From contig NZ_JAHKSH010000002.1 in the NCBI RefSeq assembly GCF_019720895.1, positions 620,001 through 684,000 on the forward strand: 64,000 bases of DNA, given 5' to 3'. Positions 25,886 through 35,788 of the stretch are shown one piece after another (position 1 is the first letter of the stretch; each line of letters begins with the position of its first letter). Source of the stretch: Microbacterium salitolerans. Its GTDB lineage: Bacteria > Actinomycetota > Actinomycetes > Actinomycetales > Microbacteriaceae. The notes beneath the pieces are model-generated. The model was given only the letters and a program-made list of their open reading frames with translations, did no database searches and had not been told where the DNA came from. Made by a program: the position numbers and the translations under genes.

Positions 25886-28024
25886 ATGACCGACTACAGC
25901 ACCATCGACTTCAGCGAGCTCGAAGCCGCCTCGGCAGACGAGGTCGTGACGCACTCCCTCACGCGCGACGTCGCGCTTCCGAGCGGCCGCACCCTCGCTC
26001 TGATCACTCTTCACAACGGACACGACCATAAGCGGCCCAACACGCTCGGCCCGCTCACGCTGCGTGAACTCGGCGAGACGCTCGACGCTCTGCGCGAGCG
26101 CGCCAGCGCCGGTGAGATCGACGCAGTCGCCGTGACCGGGAAGCCGTACATCTTCGCCGCCGGTGCCGATCTGTCCCAGATCGGCGCGCTCAAGGAGCGC
26201 AGCAACGCGCTCCTGATCGCGCAGCGCGGTCACCAGGTGTTCGGCAAGCTCGGTGACCTCGGCGTGCCCTCGTTCGCCTTCGTCAACGGGCTGGCGCTCG
26301 GCGGCGGGCTCGAGGTCGCGCTCGGCGCCGACTACCGGACGATCGACTCGTCGGCCGCGGCCGTCGCGTTCCCCGAAGTCTTTCTCGGCCTCATCCCGGG
26401 CTGGGGCGGTGCGACCATCCTGCCGAATCTCATCGGCATCGAGAACGCCCTCGAGGTCATCATCTCGAATCCGCTCAAGCAGAACCGCACGCTCAAGCCG
26501 CAGCAGGCGTACGAGCTCGGCATCTTCGACGCGATGTTCTCTCCCGCCGCCTACCTCGAGGACTCGCTCGCCTGGGCCGACAGAGTCATCTCGGGCGAGG
26601 TGACCGTCGAACGCAAGAATGTCCCCGGGCGCATCGAGCGCGCCACGAAGTGGCCCGCAGCGATCAAGATCGCTCGCGGCATGCTCGAGCAGAGGATCGG
26701 CACCGTTCCGAAGTCCCCCTACCGTGCGCTCGACCTGCTCGACAAAGCTGCGAAGGGCTCGAAGGAAGAAGGGTTCGCGCGCGAGGACGAGGCGCTGGCG
26801 GATCTCGCCGCCGGCGACCAGTTCGCTGCGTCCATGTACGCGTTCGACCTCGTGCAGAAGCGTGCGAAGCGCCCCGTGGGTGCCCCCGATGCGTCGCTCG
26901 CGCGCCCGGTGAAGAAGGTCGGCGTCGTCGGCGCCGGTCTCATGGCCAGCCAGTTCGCGCTCCTCTTCCTACGCCGTCTGCAGGTGCCCGTGGTCATCAC
27001 CGACATCTCGCAGGAGCGCGTCGACAAGGGACTGTCGTACATCCGCGACGAGATCGCGAAGCTCGAGGGCAAGGGCCGGCTCGATGCCGATGCCGCGAAC
27101 CGGCTTCGCGCGCTCGTGACGGGCACGACCGACAAGACCGACTTCGCCGACTGCGACTTCGTGATCGAGGCTGTCTTCGAGGAGACGGCGGTCAAGCAGG
27201 AGGTCTTCCGCGAGATCGAGCAGCACATCGACGCCGACGCGATCCTCGCGACGAACACGTCGTCGCTGTCGGTCGAGGAGATCGGATCCGTCCTCGCGCA
27301 CCCCGCGCGCCTCGTCGGATTCCACTTCTTCAACCCGGTCGCCGTCATGCCGCTCATCGAGATCGTGCAGACGCCTCAGACGAGCGAGGAGGCGCTGTCG
27401 ACCGCATTCGTGACGGCGAAGTCGCTCAAGAAGAACGCCATCGGGTCCGCCGATGCGCCGGGCTTCATCGTCAACCGCCTGCTCGCCAAGGTCATGGGCG
27501 AGGCGGCGCGCGCCGTCGACGAGGGCGCGGCTCTCGTCGACGTCGAGAAGGCGTTCGCCCCGCTCGGACTGCCGATGGGGCCGTTCGAGCTCATCGACCT
27601 CGTCGGGTGGAAGGTCGCGGCCCACGTGCAGGACACGATGGTGACGCACTTCCCGGAGCGCTTCTATGCGTCGGAGAATCTGCACCGACTCGCCGAGATC
27701 GACCAGCCGCTGGAACGCGACAAGAAGAAGCGGATCACGGGCTGGACGAAGAAGGCGAAGAAGGCGCTCGAGATCGGCGAGACCCCCGCCACGGCCGACC
27801 AGATCCTACAGCGCGTCGAGGACGAGCTCGCGAGGGAGATCCGCATCATGCTCGACGAGAAGGTCGTCCCCGAAGTCGAGGACATCGACCTCGCGCTGAT
27901 CCTCGGCGCAGGCTGGCCGTTCATCGACGGCGGGGCCACGGCCTACCTCGACCGCGTCGGCGCCTCCGAGCGCGCGACGGGGCGCACGTTCCACGACCCC
28001 GTGATCCGGGGTGTGGTCGGCTGA
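25886..28024 (+). CDS. fadB: Fatty acid oxidation multifunctional protein, FadB-type (hydratase / 3-hydroxyacyl-CoA dehydrogenase)
   Basis: 712 residues. The N-terminal crotonase domain has an oxyanion loop FAAGADLSQIG and catalytic glutamates in LALGGGLEVALGADYR and AFPEVFLGLIPGWGG. The NAD-binding domain starts near residue 335 with VGVVGAGLMASQFALLFL and VVITDISQERV. The dehydrogenase catalytic His is in LVGFHFFNPVAVMPLIE, and a 3HCDH C-terminal domain follows (LPMGPFELIDLVGWKV). ATG at 25886 is preferred; GTG at 25874 would overlap the thiolase stop. It ends at a bidirectional hairpin facing dxs. Confidence 0.93.
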   Translation: MTDYSTIDFSELEAASADEVVTHSLTRDVALPSGRTLALITLHNGHDHKRPNTLGPLTLRELGETLDALRERASAGEIDAVAVTGKPYIFAAGADLSQIGALKERSNALLIAQRGHQVFGKLGDLGVPSFAFVNGLALGGGLEVALGADYRTIDSSAAAVAFPEVFLGLIPGWGGATILPNLIGIENALEVIISNPLKQNRTLKPQQAYELGIFDAMFSPAAYLEDSLAWADRVISGEVTVERKNVPGRIERATKWPAAIKIARGMLEQRIGTVPKSPYRALDLLDKAAKGSKEEGFAREDEALADLAAGDQFAASMYAFDLVQKRAKRPVGAPDASLARPVKKVGVVGAGLMASQFALLFLRRLQVPVVITDISQERVDKGLSYIRDEIAKLEGKGRLDADAANRLRALVTGTTDKTDFADCDFVIEAVFEETAVKQEVFREIEQHIDADAILATNTSSLSVEEIGSVLAHPARLVGFHFFNPVAVMPLIEIVQTPQTSEEALSTAFVTAKSLKKNAIGSADAPGFIVNRLLAKVMGEAARAVDEGAALVDVEKAFAPLGLPMGPFELIDLVGWKVAAHVQDTMVTHFPERFYASENLHRLAEIDQPLERDKKKRITGWTKKAKKALEIGETPATADQILQRVEDELAREIRIMLDEKVVPEVEDIDLALILGAGWPFIDGGATAYLDRVGASERATGRTFHDPVIRGVVG

Positions 28025-28029
28025 TCAAC

Positions 28030-28082
28030 CGCAGAAGCGGCCAGTGCACCTCACGGGAGGAGGAGCGCTGGCCGCTTCTGCG
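28030..28082. terminator. Bidirectional terminator between fadB and dxs
   Basis: 15-base arms: CGCAGAAGCGGCCAG (28030-28044) pairs with CTGGCCGCTTCTGCG (28068-28082) around a 23-base loop. It serves two convergent genes. Confidence 0.75.
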
Positions 28083-28104
28083 TGTCGGGTCGCCGGCCTC
28101 CGCC

Positions 28105-30072
28105 TCAGCGCGACGAGCGCCGCACGTGGGAGGCCCCGGCATCCGCTTCCTCGCGCGCGCCGCGTGCGGATCCGCCCTCCGGCCGAGCGACGGGAACGCG
28201 CGTGCCCAAGACCTGGGCGACCACGTCATGGGCGATCTTGGCCGGCATGAGGCCCGCGTCCTCGAGGATCTCGCCGCGCGACGCATGGTCGATGAAGGCG
28301 TCGGGGAGGCCGAGCTCGTCGACCGCGGTGTCGATGCCGGCTTCACGCAGCACCTGGCGCACGCGCGTCCCGATCCCGCCGACACGGATCCCGTCCTCGA
28401 TCGTGATCACGAGACGATGGCGCCGGGACATCTCGACGATCGAACCCGCGACCGGCACGACCCAACGCGGGTCGACGACGGTCGCGCCGATCCCCTGCGC
28501 CCGGAGTCGTTCTGCGACGTCGAGCGCTGTGCGCGCGAAGGGGCCGATCCCGAGGATCAGCACGTCCTCGTCGCCGTCGCGGAAGAGGACGTCGACGCCG
28601 TCGTCGGTGCGCTCGATCTGGTCGATCCGCGCGGCCACCGCGCCCTTGGGATATCGGATCACCGTGGGTGCGTCATCGACGGCTACGGCTTCGTCGAGCT
28701 CCTCTCGGAGCCGCTCGGCGTCGCGCGGCGCCGCGATGCGCACGTTCGGGACGATGTGCAGGAGAGCGAGATCCCACATTCCATGGTGGCTCGGGCCGTC
28801 AGGGCCGGTGACGCCCGCTCGATCGAGCACGAAGGTGACGCCCGCTCGATGGAGGGCGACGTCCATGAGGACCTGGTCGAACGCGCGGCTCACGAACGTC
28901 GAGTACAGCGCGACGACGGGATGGAGACCTCCGTATGCGAGGCCCGCCGCCGAGGTCACGGCATGCTGCTCTGCGATTCCGACGTCGTACACACGCTGCG
29001 GGAAGCGCTCCGCGAACGGGGCGAGGCCCGTCGGTCGGAGCATCGCGGCCGTCATCGCGATGACGTCCTCCCGACGTTCGCCGATCTCGACGAGCTTCTC
29101 GGAGAAGACATCGGTCCAGCCGATCGCCGACGCGCCGAGCGGCTCCCCCGTGATGGGGTCGATCTGTCCGACCGCGTGGAACTGATCCGCTTCGTCCTCG
29201 CGCGCAGGCTCGTAGCCGCGACCCTTCTCGGTGATCACGTGGACGATGACGGGCGCGCTGTACGACTTCGCGAGCTCGAGCGTCTCCAGCAGGGCCGGCA
29301 GATCGTGCCCATCGATCGGGCCGAGGTACTTGATGTCGAGCTGGGCGTACAGCGCGGAGTTGTTCGTGAGCCGCGAGAGGAACCCATGCGTGCCGCCGCG
29401 CACGCCGCGATAGAGAGCGCGTCCGACCTTGCCGAGGCGTCGTGCCAGCTTGCCCGACTTCGCGTCGAGGTCGCGATAGGTGGCCGCCGTGCGCACGCGG
29501 TTGAGATAGCGCGCCATGCCACCGATCGTCGGAGCGTAGGATCGCCCGTTGTCGTTGACGACGATCACGAGGTTGCGATCGTTGTCGTCGGTGATGTTGT
29601 TGAGCGCCTCCCACGTCATGCCGCCGGTGAGGGCGCCGTCGCCGAGCACCGCGACGACGTGCCGATCGTCGCGGCCGGTGCGGGCGAACGCGCGCGAGAT
29701 CCCGTCGGCCCAGCTCAGCGAACTCGATGCGTGCGACGATTCGACGACGTCGTGGGCGCTCTCAGAGCGCTGCGGGTAGCCGGCGAGGCCGCCCCTCGAT
29801 CGCAGGTCGGAGAAGTCCTGGCGCCCCGTGAGGAGCTTGTGCACGTACGACTGGTGTCCCGTATCCCAGACGATCGGGTCCGATGGCGACTCGAAGATCC
29901 GGTGCAGCGCGATCGTCAGCTCGACGACCCCGAGGTTCGGTCCGAGATGGCCACCCGTACGCGCGACATTCTCGATGAGGAACGCGCGCACCTCCTCGGC
30001 GAGCTGGGTCAGCTGGCGCGAGGACAGGCGATCCAGGTCCCGCGGCGAGGCGATCGAATCAAGCAGACTCAT
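28105..30072 (-). CDS. dxs: 1-deoxy-D-xylulose-5-phosphate synthase
   Basis: First enzyme of the MEP isoprenoid pathway; condenses pyruvate and glyceraldehyde 3-phosphate with thiamine diphosphate. 655 residues. The N-terminus MSLLDSIASPRDLDRLS is typical. Other motifs are HLGPNLGVVELTIALH, DTGHQSYVHKLLTGR, the ThDP motif GDGALTGGMTWEALNNI, GPIDGHDL, the pyrimidine-domain HHGMWDLALLH and the C-terminal transketolase domain. The C-terminus carries a 30-residue low-complexity basic tail. The start at 30072 is set by the family N-terminus although the ribosome site is weak. It follows the acnA terminator. Confidence 0.96.
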   Translation of the reverse strand: MSLLDSIASPRDLDRLSSRQLTQLAEEVRAFLIENVARTGGHLGPNLGVVELTIALHRIFESPSDPIVWDTGHQSYVHKLLTGRQDFSDLRSRGGLAGYPQRSESAHDVVESSHASSSLSWADGISRAFARTGRDDRHVVAVLGDGALTGGMTWEALNNITDDNDRNLVIVVNDNGRSYAPTIGGMARYLNRVRTAATYRDLDAKSGKLARRLGKVGRALYRGVRGGTHGFLSRLTNNSALYAQLDIKYLGPIDGHDLPALLETLELAKSYSAPVIVHVITEKGRGYEPAREDEADQFHAVGQIDPITGEPLGASAIGWTDVFSEKLVEIGERREDVIAMTAAMLRPTGLAPFAERFPQRVYDVGIAEQHAVTSAAGLAYGGLHPVVALYSTFVSRAFDQVLMDVALHRAGVTFVLDRAGVTGPDGPSHHGMWDLALLHIVPNVRIAAPRDAERLREELDEAVAVDDAPTVIRYPKGAVAARIDQIERTDDGVDVLFRDGDEDVLILGIGPFARTALDVAERLRAQGIGATVVDPRWVVPVAGSIVEMSRRHRLVITIEDGIRVGGIGTRVRQVLREAGIDTAVDELGLPDAFIDHASRGEILEDAGLMPAKIAHDVVAQVLGTRVPVARPEGGSARGAREEADAGASHVRRSSR

Positions 30073-30116
30073 GGTGTCGAGACTACGCCGTCGCTCTGAG
30101 AAGTTCAGGGAACGAC

Positions 30117-30155
30117 GAGAGCCCCTCGCACCGATCGGCGGTGCGAGGGGCTCTC
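30117..30155 (-). terminator. Terminator of acnA
   Basis: Perfect 17-base arms: GAGAGCCCCTCGCACCG (30117-30133) pairs with 30139-30155 around ATCGG. It starts 14 bases after the acnA stop on the minus strand and separates acnA from dxs. Confidence 0.85.
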
Positions 30156-30169
30156 CGTGAGTGCGTCGA

Positions 30170-32980
30170 TCAGACCAGGCTGCGCAGCACGTACTGCAGA
30201 ATGCCGCCGTTGCGGTAGTAGTCGGCCTCACCCGGCGTATCGATGCGGACGACCGCGTCGAACTCGACCGTCTGCTTGCCGGCGGGCGAGTGCTCGCTCG
30301 GCTGCGCCGAGACGCGCACCGTCTTCGGAGTCGTACCCTCATTGAGCTGCTCGAGACCCGAGATCGAGAAGACCTCGGTGCCGTCGAGTCCGAGCGACTC
30401 GATCGACTCGCCCTCCGGGAACTGCAGCGGAACCACGCCCATGCCGATGAGGTTCGAACGGTGGATGCGCTCGAAGCTCTCGGTGATGACGGCCTTCACG
30501 CCCAGCAGGCGCGTGCCCTTGGCAGCCCAGTCACGCGACGAGCCGGAGCCGTACTCCTTGCCGCCGAGGACCACGAGCGGGATCTCCTCCGCCGCGTAGT
30601 TCTGCGCCGCGTCGTAGATGAACGACTGCGGTGCGCCCTCCTGCGTGAAGTCGCGCGTGTAGCCGCCCTCGACGCCGTCGAGGAGCTGGTTCTTCAGGCG
30701 GATGTTCGCGAACGTGCCGCGGATCATCACCTCGTGGTTTCCGCGGCGGGAGCCATACGAGTTGAAGTTCCGCCGGTCGATCCCGTGCTCCTGCAGGTAC
30801 TGACCCGCAGGGCTGTCGGCCTTGATCGCACCGGCCGGCGAGATGTGGTCCGTCGTGACCGAGTCGCCGAGCTTCGCCAGGACGCGCGCTCCCTCGATGT
30901 TCTTCACGGGCTCGAGATCGAGGGTCATGCCGTCGAAGTACGGAGGCTTGCGCACGTACGTCGACTCGCCGTCCCAGTCGAACGTCGATCCCGTGGGCGT
31001 GGGAAGGCTCTTCCACTTCTCGTCGCCCTCGAACACGCTCGCGTACTGGTGGGTGAACATGTCGGTGCTGATCGACGAGTCGATCGTCGACTGCACCTCC
31101 TCGGCCGTGGGCCAGATGTCCTTCAGGAAGATGTCGTTGCCCTCGGCATCCACGCCCAGCGGGTCGTTGTCGAAGTCGAAGTTCATCGACCCCGCCAGCG
31201 CGTACGCGATGACGAGCGGCGGCGATGCGAGGTAGTTCATCTTGACGTCGGGGTTGATGCGCCCCTCGAAGTTGCGGTTTCCGGAGAGGACTGCAGTGAC
31301 CGCGAGGTCGTTGTCGTTGATCGCCTCGGAGACCTCCTCGATGAGGGGCCCCGAGTTGCCGATGCAGGTCGTGCAGCCGTAGCCGACGGTGTAGAAGCCG
31401 AGCGCTTCGAGGTCGGTGTTGAGACCGGCCTTCTCGTAGTAGTCCGTGACGACCTTCGAGCCGGGAGCCATCGTCGTCTTCACCCAGGGCTTCGAGGTGA
31501 GGCCCTTCTGTGCAGCGTTGCGCGCCAGCAGCCCCGCGGCGAGCATGACCGACGGGTTCGACGTGTTCGTACACGACGTGATGGCCGCGATCGTGACGGC
31601 GCCGTGGTCGAGCGTGTACTCCCCGCTCGGGCCCGAGACCGTGCTGGGCTTCGAGATGTTCGCGGGGGCGAACGCCGTGTGGCGGATGGTCCGCTCCTGG
31701 TCCTCGCCCTCGTTCTCCGGCGTCGTCGACGGGGCATCCGATGCCGGGAAGGACTCGGCGACCTGGTCGTCGACGATCGAGTCGGCGGTCGCGTAGTTGA
31801 CGAGGTCCTTCGAGAACTGCTCCTTGGCGCTCGTCAGCTCGATGCGGTCCTGAGGACGCTTCGGGCCGGCGATCGAGGGGACGACCGTCGAGAGGTCGAG
31901 CTCGAGGTACTCGCTGAACGTGGGCTCGGCCGACGGGTCGTGCCACATGTGCTGCTGCTTGGCGTAGGCCTCGACCAGCGCGAGCTGCTCCTCACTGCGG
32001 CCCGTGAGACGCAGGTAGTCGATCGTGACGCCGTCGACCGGGAACATCGCAGCCGTCGAGCCGAACTCGGGGCTCATGTTTCCGATCGTCGCGCGGTTCG
32101 CGAGCGGCACCTGGCCGACGCCGTCGCCGTAGAACTCGACGAACTTGCCGACGACGCCGTGCTGGCGCAGCATGTCGGTGATCGTGAGGACGACGTCCGT
32201 CGCCGTGACACCCGCCGGGATCTCGCCCGTGAGCTTGAAGCCGACGACCTTGGGGATCAGCATGGACACGGGCTGACCGAGCATGGCCGCCTCCGCCTCG
32301 ATGCCGCCGACTCCCCAGCCGAGCACGCCCAGACCGTTGACCATCGTCGTGTGCGAGTCCGTCCCGACGCACGTGTCGGGGTAGGCCTGAAGGGCGCCGC
32401 CGACCTCGCGCGTGAACGTCGTGCGCGCCAGGTACTCGATGTTGACCTGGTGGACGATGCCCGTTCCCGGCGGGACAACCTTGAAGTCGTCGAACGCCGT
32501 CTGGCCCCAGCGCAGGAACTGGTACCGCTCGCCGTTGCGCTCGTACTCGATCTCCGTGTTGCGCTCGTAGGCGTCCGCACGGCCGAAGAGGTCGGCGATG
32601 ACGGAGTGGTCGATGACCATCTCGGCCGGCGCCAGGGGGTTGATCTTGTTCGGATCGCCGCCGAGACCGGCGACGGCCTCGCGCATCGTGGCGAGGTCGA
32701 CGATGCACGGGACGCCGGTGAAGTCCTGCATGACGACGCGGGCTGGCGTGAACTGGATCTCGGTGTCCGGGTCCGCAGCGGCATCCCAGCTGCCGAGAGC
32801 CTCGATCTGCTCACGGGTGACGTTCTTGCCGTCCTCCGTGCGGAGCAGATTCTCGAGCAGCACCTTGAGGCTGTAAGGAAGCTTCTCGTAACCGTCGACC
32901 GCATCGACGCGGTAGATCTCATAGTCGGTGCTGCCGACCGTCAGGGTGCTCTTGGCACCGAAGCTGTTCACCGTGGACAC
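30170..32980 (-). CDS. acnA: Aconitate hydratase A
   Basis: TCA-cycle enzyme that interconverts citrate and isocitrate through a 4Fe-4S cluster. 936 residues. Cluster ligands are Cys in [14 protein letters not shown] and the pair in [14 protein letters not shown]. Active-site blocks are [28 protein letters not shown] (quoted here only as the [13 protein letters not shown] region), [16 protein letters not shown] and [22 protein letters not shown] at 32980 has GGAGGAGA upstream and gives [12 protein letters not shown]. About 125 bp upstream is a perfect palindrome (33106-33123), a probable repressor site. Monocistronic. Confidence 0.96.
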   Translation of the reverse strand: MSTVNSFGAKSTLTVGSTDYEIYRVDAVDGYEKLPYSLKVLLENLLRTEDGKNVTREQIEALGSWDAAADPDTEIQFTPARVVMQDFTGVPCIVDLATMREAVAGLGGDPNKINPLAPAEMVIDHSVIADLFGRADAYERNTEIEYERNGERYQFLRWGQTAFDDFKVVPPGTGIVHQVNIEYLARTTFTREVGGALQAYPDTCVGTDSHTTMVNGLGVLGWGVGGIEAEAAMLGQPVSMLIPKVVGFKLTGEIPAGVTATDVVLTITDMLRQHGVVGKFVEFYGDGVGQVPLANRATIGNMSPEFGSTAAMFPVDGVTIDYLRLTGRSEEQLALVEAYAKQQHMWHDPSAEPTFSEYLELDLSTVVPSIAGPKRPQDRIELTSAKEQFSKDLVNYATADSIVDDQVAESFPASDAPSTTPENEGEDQERTIRHTAFAPANISKPSTVSGPSGEYTLDHGAVTIAAITSCTNTSNPSVMLAAGLLARNAAQKGLTSKPWVKTTMAPGSKVVTDYYEKAGLNTDLEALGFYTVGYGCTTCIGNSGPLIEEVSEAINDNDLAVTAVLSGNRNFEGRINPDVKMNYLASPPLVIAYALAGSMNFDFDNDPLGVDAEGNDIFLKDIWPTAEEVQSTIDSSISTDMFTHQYASVFEGDEKWKSLPTPTGSTFDWDGESTYVRKPPYFDGMTLDLEPVKNIEGARVLAKLGDSVTTDHISPAGAIKADSPAGQYLQEHGIDRRNFNSYGSRRGNHEVMIRGTFANIRLKNQLLDGVEGGYTRDFTQEGAPQSFIYDAAQNYAAEEIPLVVLGGKEYGSGSSRDWAAKGTRLLGVKAVITESFERIHRSNLIGMGVVPLQFPEGESIESLGLDGTEVFSISGLEQLNEGTTPKTVRVSAQPSEHSPAGKQTVEFDAVVRIDTPGEADYYRNGGILQYVLRSLV

Positions 32981-33105
32981 GGGTGTCTCCTCCTGGTCGA
33001 CCTCGGCATTGCGCCTCCCATCTTGCTCCCGGGAACGCACGACGGCTAGTAAGGCCGTCCTCATAGTCCAAAGGGCGAGATGCGCACGGGCGCATCGGCG
33101 CAATC

Positions 33106-33123
33106 TATCTTGATGTCAAGATA
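33106..33123. promoter_or_regulatory. Palindromic operator upstream of acnA
   Basis: TATCTTGA-TG-TCAAGATA is a perfect inverted repeat of 8 bases with a 2-base centre. On the acnA strand it includes TTGACA, so it would overlap a -35 element. The form is typical of MarR-family sites; a MarR protein (TamR) is known to control aconitase in Streptomyces. No MarR gene lies in the window. Confidence 0.6.
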
Positions 33124-33159
33124 AATCGTACACGACCGACCGCGTCCCCGCGGCTCCGA

Positions 33160-33921
33160 TCAGCCGCCAGGCGTGTCGGGCGCGCTCTTCGATCCCCTGC
33201 CCGGATACACGGCCCGCACGGCGAGCCACGTGATCGCCACGAGCGGAGCGAACAGCGGTATTCCCATGACGAGCTTCACCGTCCCGATCACCTGCACGTC
33301 GACGTCTGCGAGCCACATCGGGAACTGCACCGCCAGGCGCGCGAAGAACAGCGCTCCCCACATGATCGCGAGCCAGAAGAACACGCGGCGCTTACGACGA
33401 TCCCGCCGCCAGGCGAGGCCCTCGTCCATGAGGAAGCCGGCGGCGAGGCCGATGATGGACCACCCCGCGAACGCGGACACGAGGAAGGCCGACCCGTAGA
33501 TCACGTTCGTGATGAACCCGGGGATGAAGTTGTCCTCGGCGCGCCCCGTGAAGAGCACGAGCGCCCCCGCGACGCCGACGGCGATGAGCCCGCCGAGAGC
33601 CGCCGACGGCGGCTGCCGCTGGACCAGTCGCGCGACCGTGAAGACGCCTGCGGCCGCCACGGAGAGACCGACCGCGAGCACGAGCTGGTCGCGCCAGACC
33701 GTGAGGCTCACGAGGAAGACGACGAGCGGCAGCACGGACTCGACGATGCCGCGAACGCCGCCCATCGCCTTCCACACCGCCTGCCCCGTCGACGTCGTGT
33801 CGGACGGGTCCAGCCCGGCGCGCCGCGCCGCCTGGCCGAAAGCCTGACTGAGCTGCGACGAGGCGTGCACCTGGTCGGTCGCCTCCGCCTCCTCCTTCGG
33901 CTCTCGCTCGGGATCCGTCAT
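33160..33921 (-). CDS. DUF3159 membrane protein
   Basis: 253 residues. A hydrophilic N-terminus is followed by about six membrane helices, for example VESVLPLVVFLVSLTVW, LVLAVGLSVAAAGVFTVA, ALGGLIAVGVAGALVLF, FLVSAFAGWSIIGLAAGFL, VFFWLAIMWGALFFARLAV and LVMGIPLFAPLVAITWL. The pattern matches DUF3159, an actinobacterial family of unknown function. Its ATG overlaps the DUF3710 stop (TGATG). These two genes and dut form one transcription unit, which recurs in related genomes. Confidence 0.87.
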   Translation of the reverse strand: MTDPEREPKEEAEATDQVHASSQLSQAFGQAARRAGLDPSDTTSTGQAVWKAMGGVRGIVESVLPLVVFLVSLTVWRDQLVLAVGLSVAAAGVFTVARLVQRQPPSAALGGLIAVGVAGALVLFTGRAEDNFIPGFITNVIYGSAFLVSAFAGWSIIGLAAGFLMDEGLAWRRDRRKRRVFFWLAIMWGALFFARLAVQFPMWLADVDVQVIGTVKLVMGIPLFAPLVAITWLAVRAVYPGRGSKSAPDTPGG

Positions 33922-34520
33922 CAGGATCCGGGCGTCGAGGGCATCTCGAGCGGGATCAGATCGCGCGGCGGCATCGGGGAGCCGCCGCGGACGACGACGA
34001 TCGAACGGAACAGATCCTCGATCTGCTCGGCGTGCTCCGGCGAGCTCGCCCCCATGCCGCCGATGACGCCGCGCAGGAACCAGCGGGGGCCATCGACGCC
34101 CACGAAGCGCGCGATGCGCATCCCGGAGCCCTCTTCCGCGCTGACAGGCACCTCGGCGAGAAGCTCCGCACCCAGGGCGCCTTCACGCTCCTCGACCCGA
34201 CCGCCCTGCTGCGACACCTGCGCACGGATCTGCTCGCGTGTCTCATGCCAGAGACCGGCCGTTCGCGGCGCCGCGAACGGCTGCACCTGCAGGGTCGATT
34301 CGGCGTAGTCGAGACCCACCGCGACGATGCGCTTGGTCTTCTCCTCGACCTCGAGCCGGAGATTCAAGCCCTCGCGCGGCAGGACCTTGATGCCGCCGAG
34401 ATCGATGTAGGGGCGCACGGGGTTCGCCTCCGACTCGTCGAAGGGTCCGTTCTGCGCCCGGTCGGCCGGTGCCGACTTCCGCGAGGAGGTCGTGCCGGGA
34501 TCGTCGTGAGGTTCAGTCAT
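33921..34520 (-). CDS. DUF3710 protein
   Basis: 199 residues, soluble. DUF3710 blocks are YIDLGGIKVLPREGLNLRLEV, KRIVAVGLDYAESTLQVQPFAAPR, LWHETREQIRAQVSQQGG, and RFVGVDGPRWFLRGVIGG. The region is preceded by a disordered N-terminus of about 35 residues. Function unknown. Lies between dut and DUF3159 on the same strand, with the downstream gene translationally coupled. Confidence 0.88.
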   Translation of the reverse strand: MTEPHDDPGTTSSRKSAPADRAQNGPFDESEANPVRPYIDLGGIKVLPREGLNLRLEVEEKTKRIVAVGLDYAESTLQVQPFAAPRTAGLWHETREQIRAQVSQQGGRVEEREGALGAELLAEVPVSAEEGSGMRIARFVGVDGPRWFLRGVIGGMGASSPEHAEQIEDLFRSIVVVRGGSPMPPRDLIPLEMPSTPGS

Positions 34521-34545
34521 CAGTCTCGTCGTCTTCTTTCGTCGT

Positions 34546-34998
34546 TCAGCTGTCGGCGCGCGTCGCGGCGTATCCGGAGGATCCGAACCCGCCCGCTCCG
34601 CGCACGCTGTCGGAGAGGTCTTCCACGGGCAGGAAGCGAGCGCGCGTGACGGGCATGACGATCAGCTGCGCGATCCGGTCGCCTGCGCCGACGTCATATG
34701 CGGTGCGGCTGTCGGTGTTGAGGAGGGCGACCTTGATCTCGCCGCGGTAGCCCGCGTCGATCGTGCCGGGCGAGTTGACGATCGTGATGCCGTGCTTCGC
34801 CGCGAGTCCGCTGCGCGGGACCACGAATGCCGCGTATCCGTCGGGAAGCGCGATGCGCACGCCGGTCGCGACGAGCGCGCGCTCCCCCGGCTCGAGGCGG
34901 ACGTCCTCCGTCGCGACGAGATCGGCACCAGCATCGCCGGGGTGCGCATAGGCGGGCACCTGCGGTGCCACAATGGGAACATCCACGGAATCACTCAC
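34546..34998 (-). CDS. dut: Deoxyuridine 5'-triphosphate nucleotidohydrolase
   Basis: Removes dUTP and provides dUMP for thymidylate synthesis. 150 residues, the normal trimeric length. The five motifs are visible: AHPGDAGADLVA (1), VVPRSGLAAKHG (2), NSPGTIDAGYRGEI (3), AGDRIAQLIVMPV (4) and RGAGGFGSSG (5), each with conserved residues. The start at GTG 34998 is favoured (VSDSVDVPIVAPQ); GTG at 34986 is an alternative. Divergent from the DUF3093 gene by 12 bp. Confidence 0.96.
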   Translation of the reverse strand: MSDSVDVPIVAPQVPAYAHPGDAGADLVATEDVRLEPGERALVATGVRIALPDGYAAFVVPRSGLAAKHGITIVNSPGTIDAGYRGEIKVALLNTDSRTAYDVGAGDRIAQLIVMPVTRARFLPVEDLSDSVRGAGGFGSSGYAATRADS

Positions 34999-35010
34999 GC
35001 AACGAGGGTA

Positions 35011-35496
35011 ATGCAGATCCAGACCGACTCCCGCGACAACCGCCACGCTACCGAGGTCTATCGCGAACGACTCGCGCCGTCGCTGAAGATCATCGCCGGA
35101 GCCGCGATCGTGGCGCCGATGGTGTCGCTCGTCTTCGTGCAGGTCGACCGCACGCTCGCGCTGTCGCTCGGCGCCCTCTCGGCGATCGCCCTGGTGTCCG
35201 CGCTCATCTGGGCGGCGCCGGTGATCCGCGTCTCCGGTGGCGAGCTGCGCGCCGGGCGCGCGCATATCGACGTCTCCCTGCTCGGCGATCCGCGCTCATT
35301 CGACGGGGACGATGCGCGTGCCGCTCGCGGCCCCGGGCTCGACGGACGAGGCTGGCACCTCATACGCGGAGGGATCGCCGGGATCGTGTCCGTTCCGAAC
35401 ATCGATCCCGACGACCCCGTGCGCTCGTGGACCATCTCGACACGCACCCCCGACCGCCTGGCTGCGGCGATCCGCCGGGCGCAGCGCGAGAGCTGA
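35011..35496 (+). CDS. DUF3093 membrane protein
   Basis: 161 residues. A short hydrophilic N-terminus with the YRERLAPSLKI start is followed by two membrane helices (IIAGAAIVAPMVSLVFVQV and LALSLGALSAIALVSALIWA) and a cytoplasmic part with VSGGELRAGRAHIDVSLLG and GRGWHLIRGGIAGIVS. Matches DUF3093, found beside dut in actinobacteria. Function unknown. Convergent with DUF4193, only one base apart. Confidence 0.87.
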   Translation: MQIQTDSRDNRHATEVYRERLAPSLKIIAGAAIVAPMVSLVFVQVDRTLALSLGALSAIALVSALIWAAPVIRVSGGELRAGRAHIDVSLLGDPRSFDGDDARAARGPGLDGRGWHLIRGGIAGIVSVPNIDPDDPVRSWTISTRTPDRLAAAIRRAQRES

Positions 35497-35497
35497 C

Positions 35498-35788
35498 TCA
35501 GGCCGAGCAGTCCTTGCAGATCGGGCCGGAGGTGTCGGCGTGGTCGAGCTGCGACCGGTGCTTCACGAGGAAGCAGCTCATGCACGTGAACTCGTCCTGC
35601 TGCGGCGGGAGCACGACGACATCGAGTTCGACGTTCGAGAGGTCGTTTCCACCGAGCACGAAGCTCGGGTTGTCGGCGTCCTCGGACTCGACGGACGTGG
35701 TCTGGTTCGAGCGCGCCGCTTTCAGGGCCTCGATCGACTCGTTGCCTTCTTCTTCATTCTTACGCGGTGCGTCGTAGTCGGTTGCCAT
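35498..35788 (-). CDS. DUF4193 zinc-ribbon protein
   Basis: 96 residues. Begins MATDYDAPRKNEEEGNESIEALKAARS and ends with a four-cysteine zinc ribbon, CMSC and CKDC near residues 72 and 91, a pattern typical of DUF4193. The middle is acidic. Start at 35788 is chosen from family N-termini; upstream in-frame codons are unlike coding sequence. Function unknown. It faces sepH across a gap of about 320 bp. Confidence 0.88.
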   Translation of the reverse strand: MATDYDAPRKNEEEGNESIEALKAARSNQTTSVESEDADNPSFVLGGNDLSNVELDVVVLPPQQDEFTCMSCFLVKHRSQLDHADTSGPICKDCSA

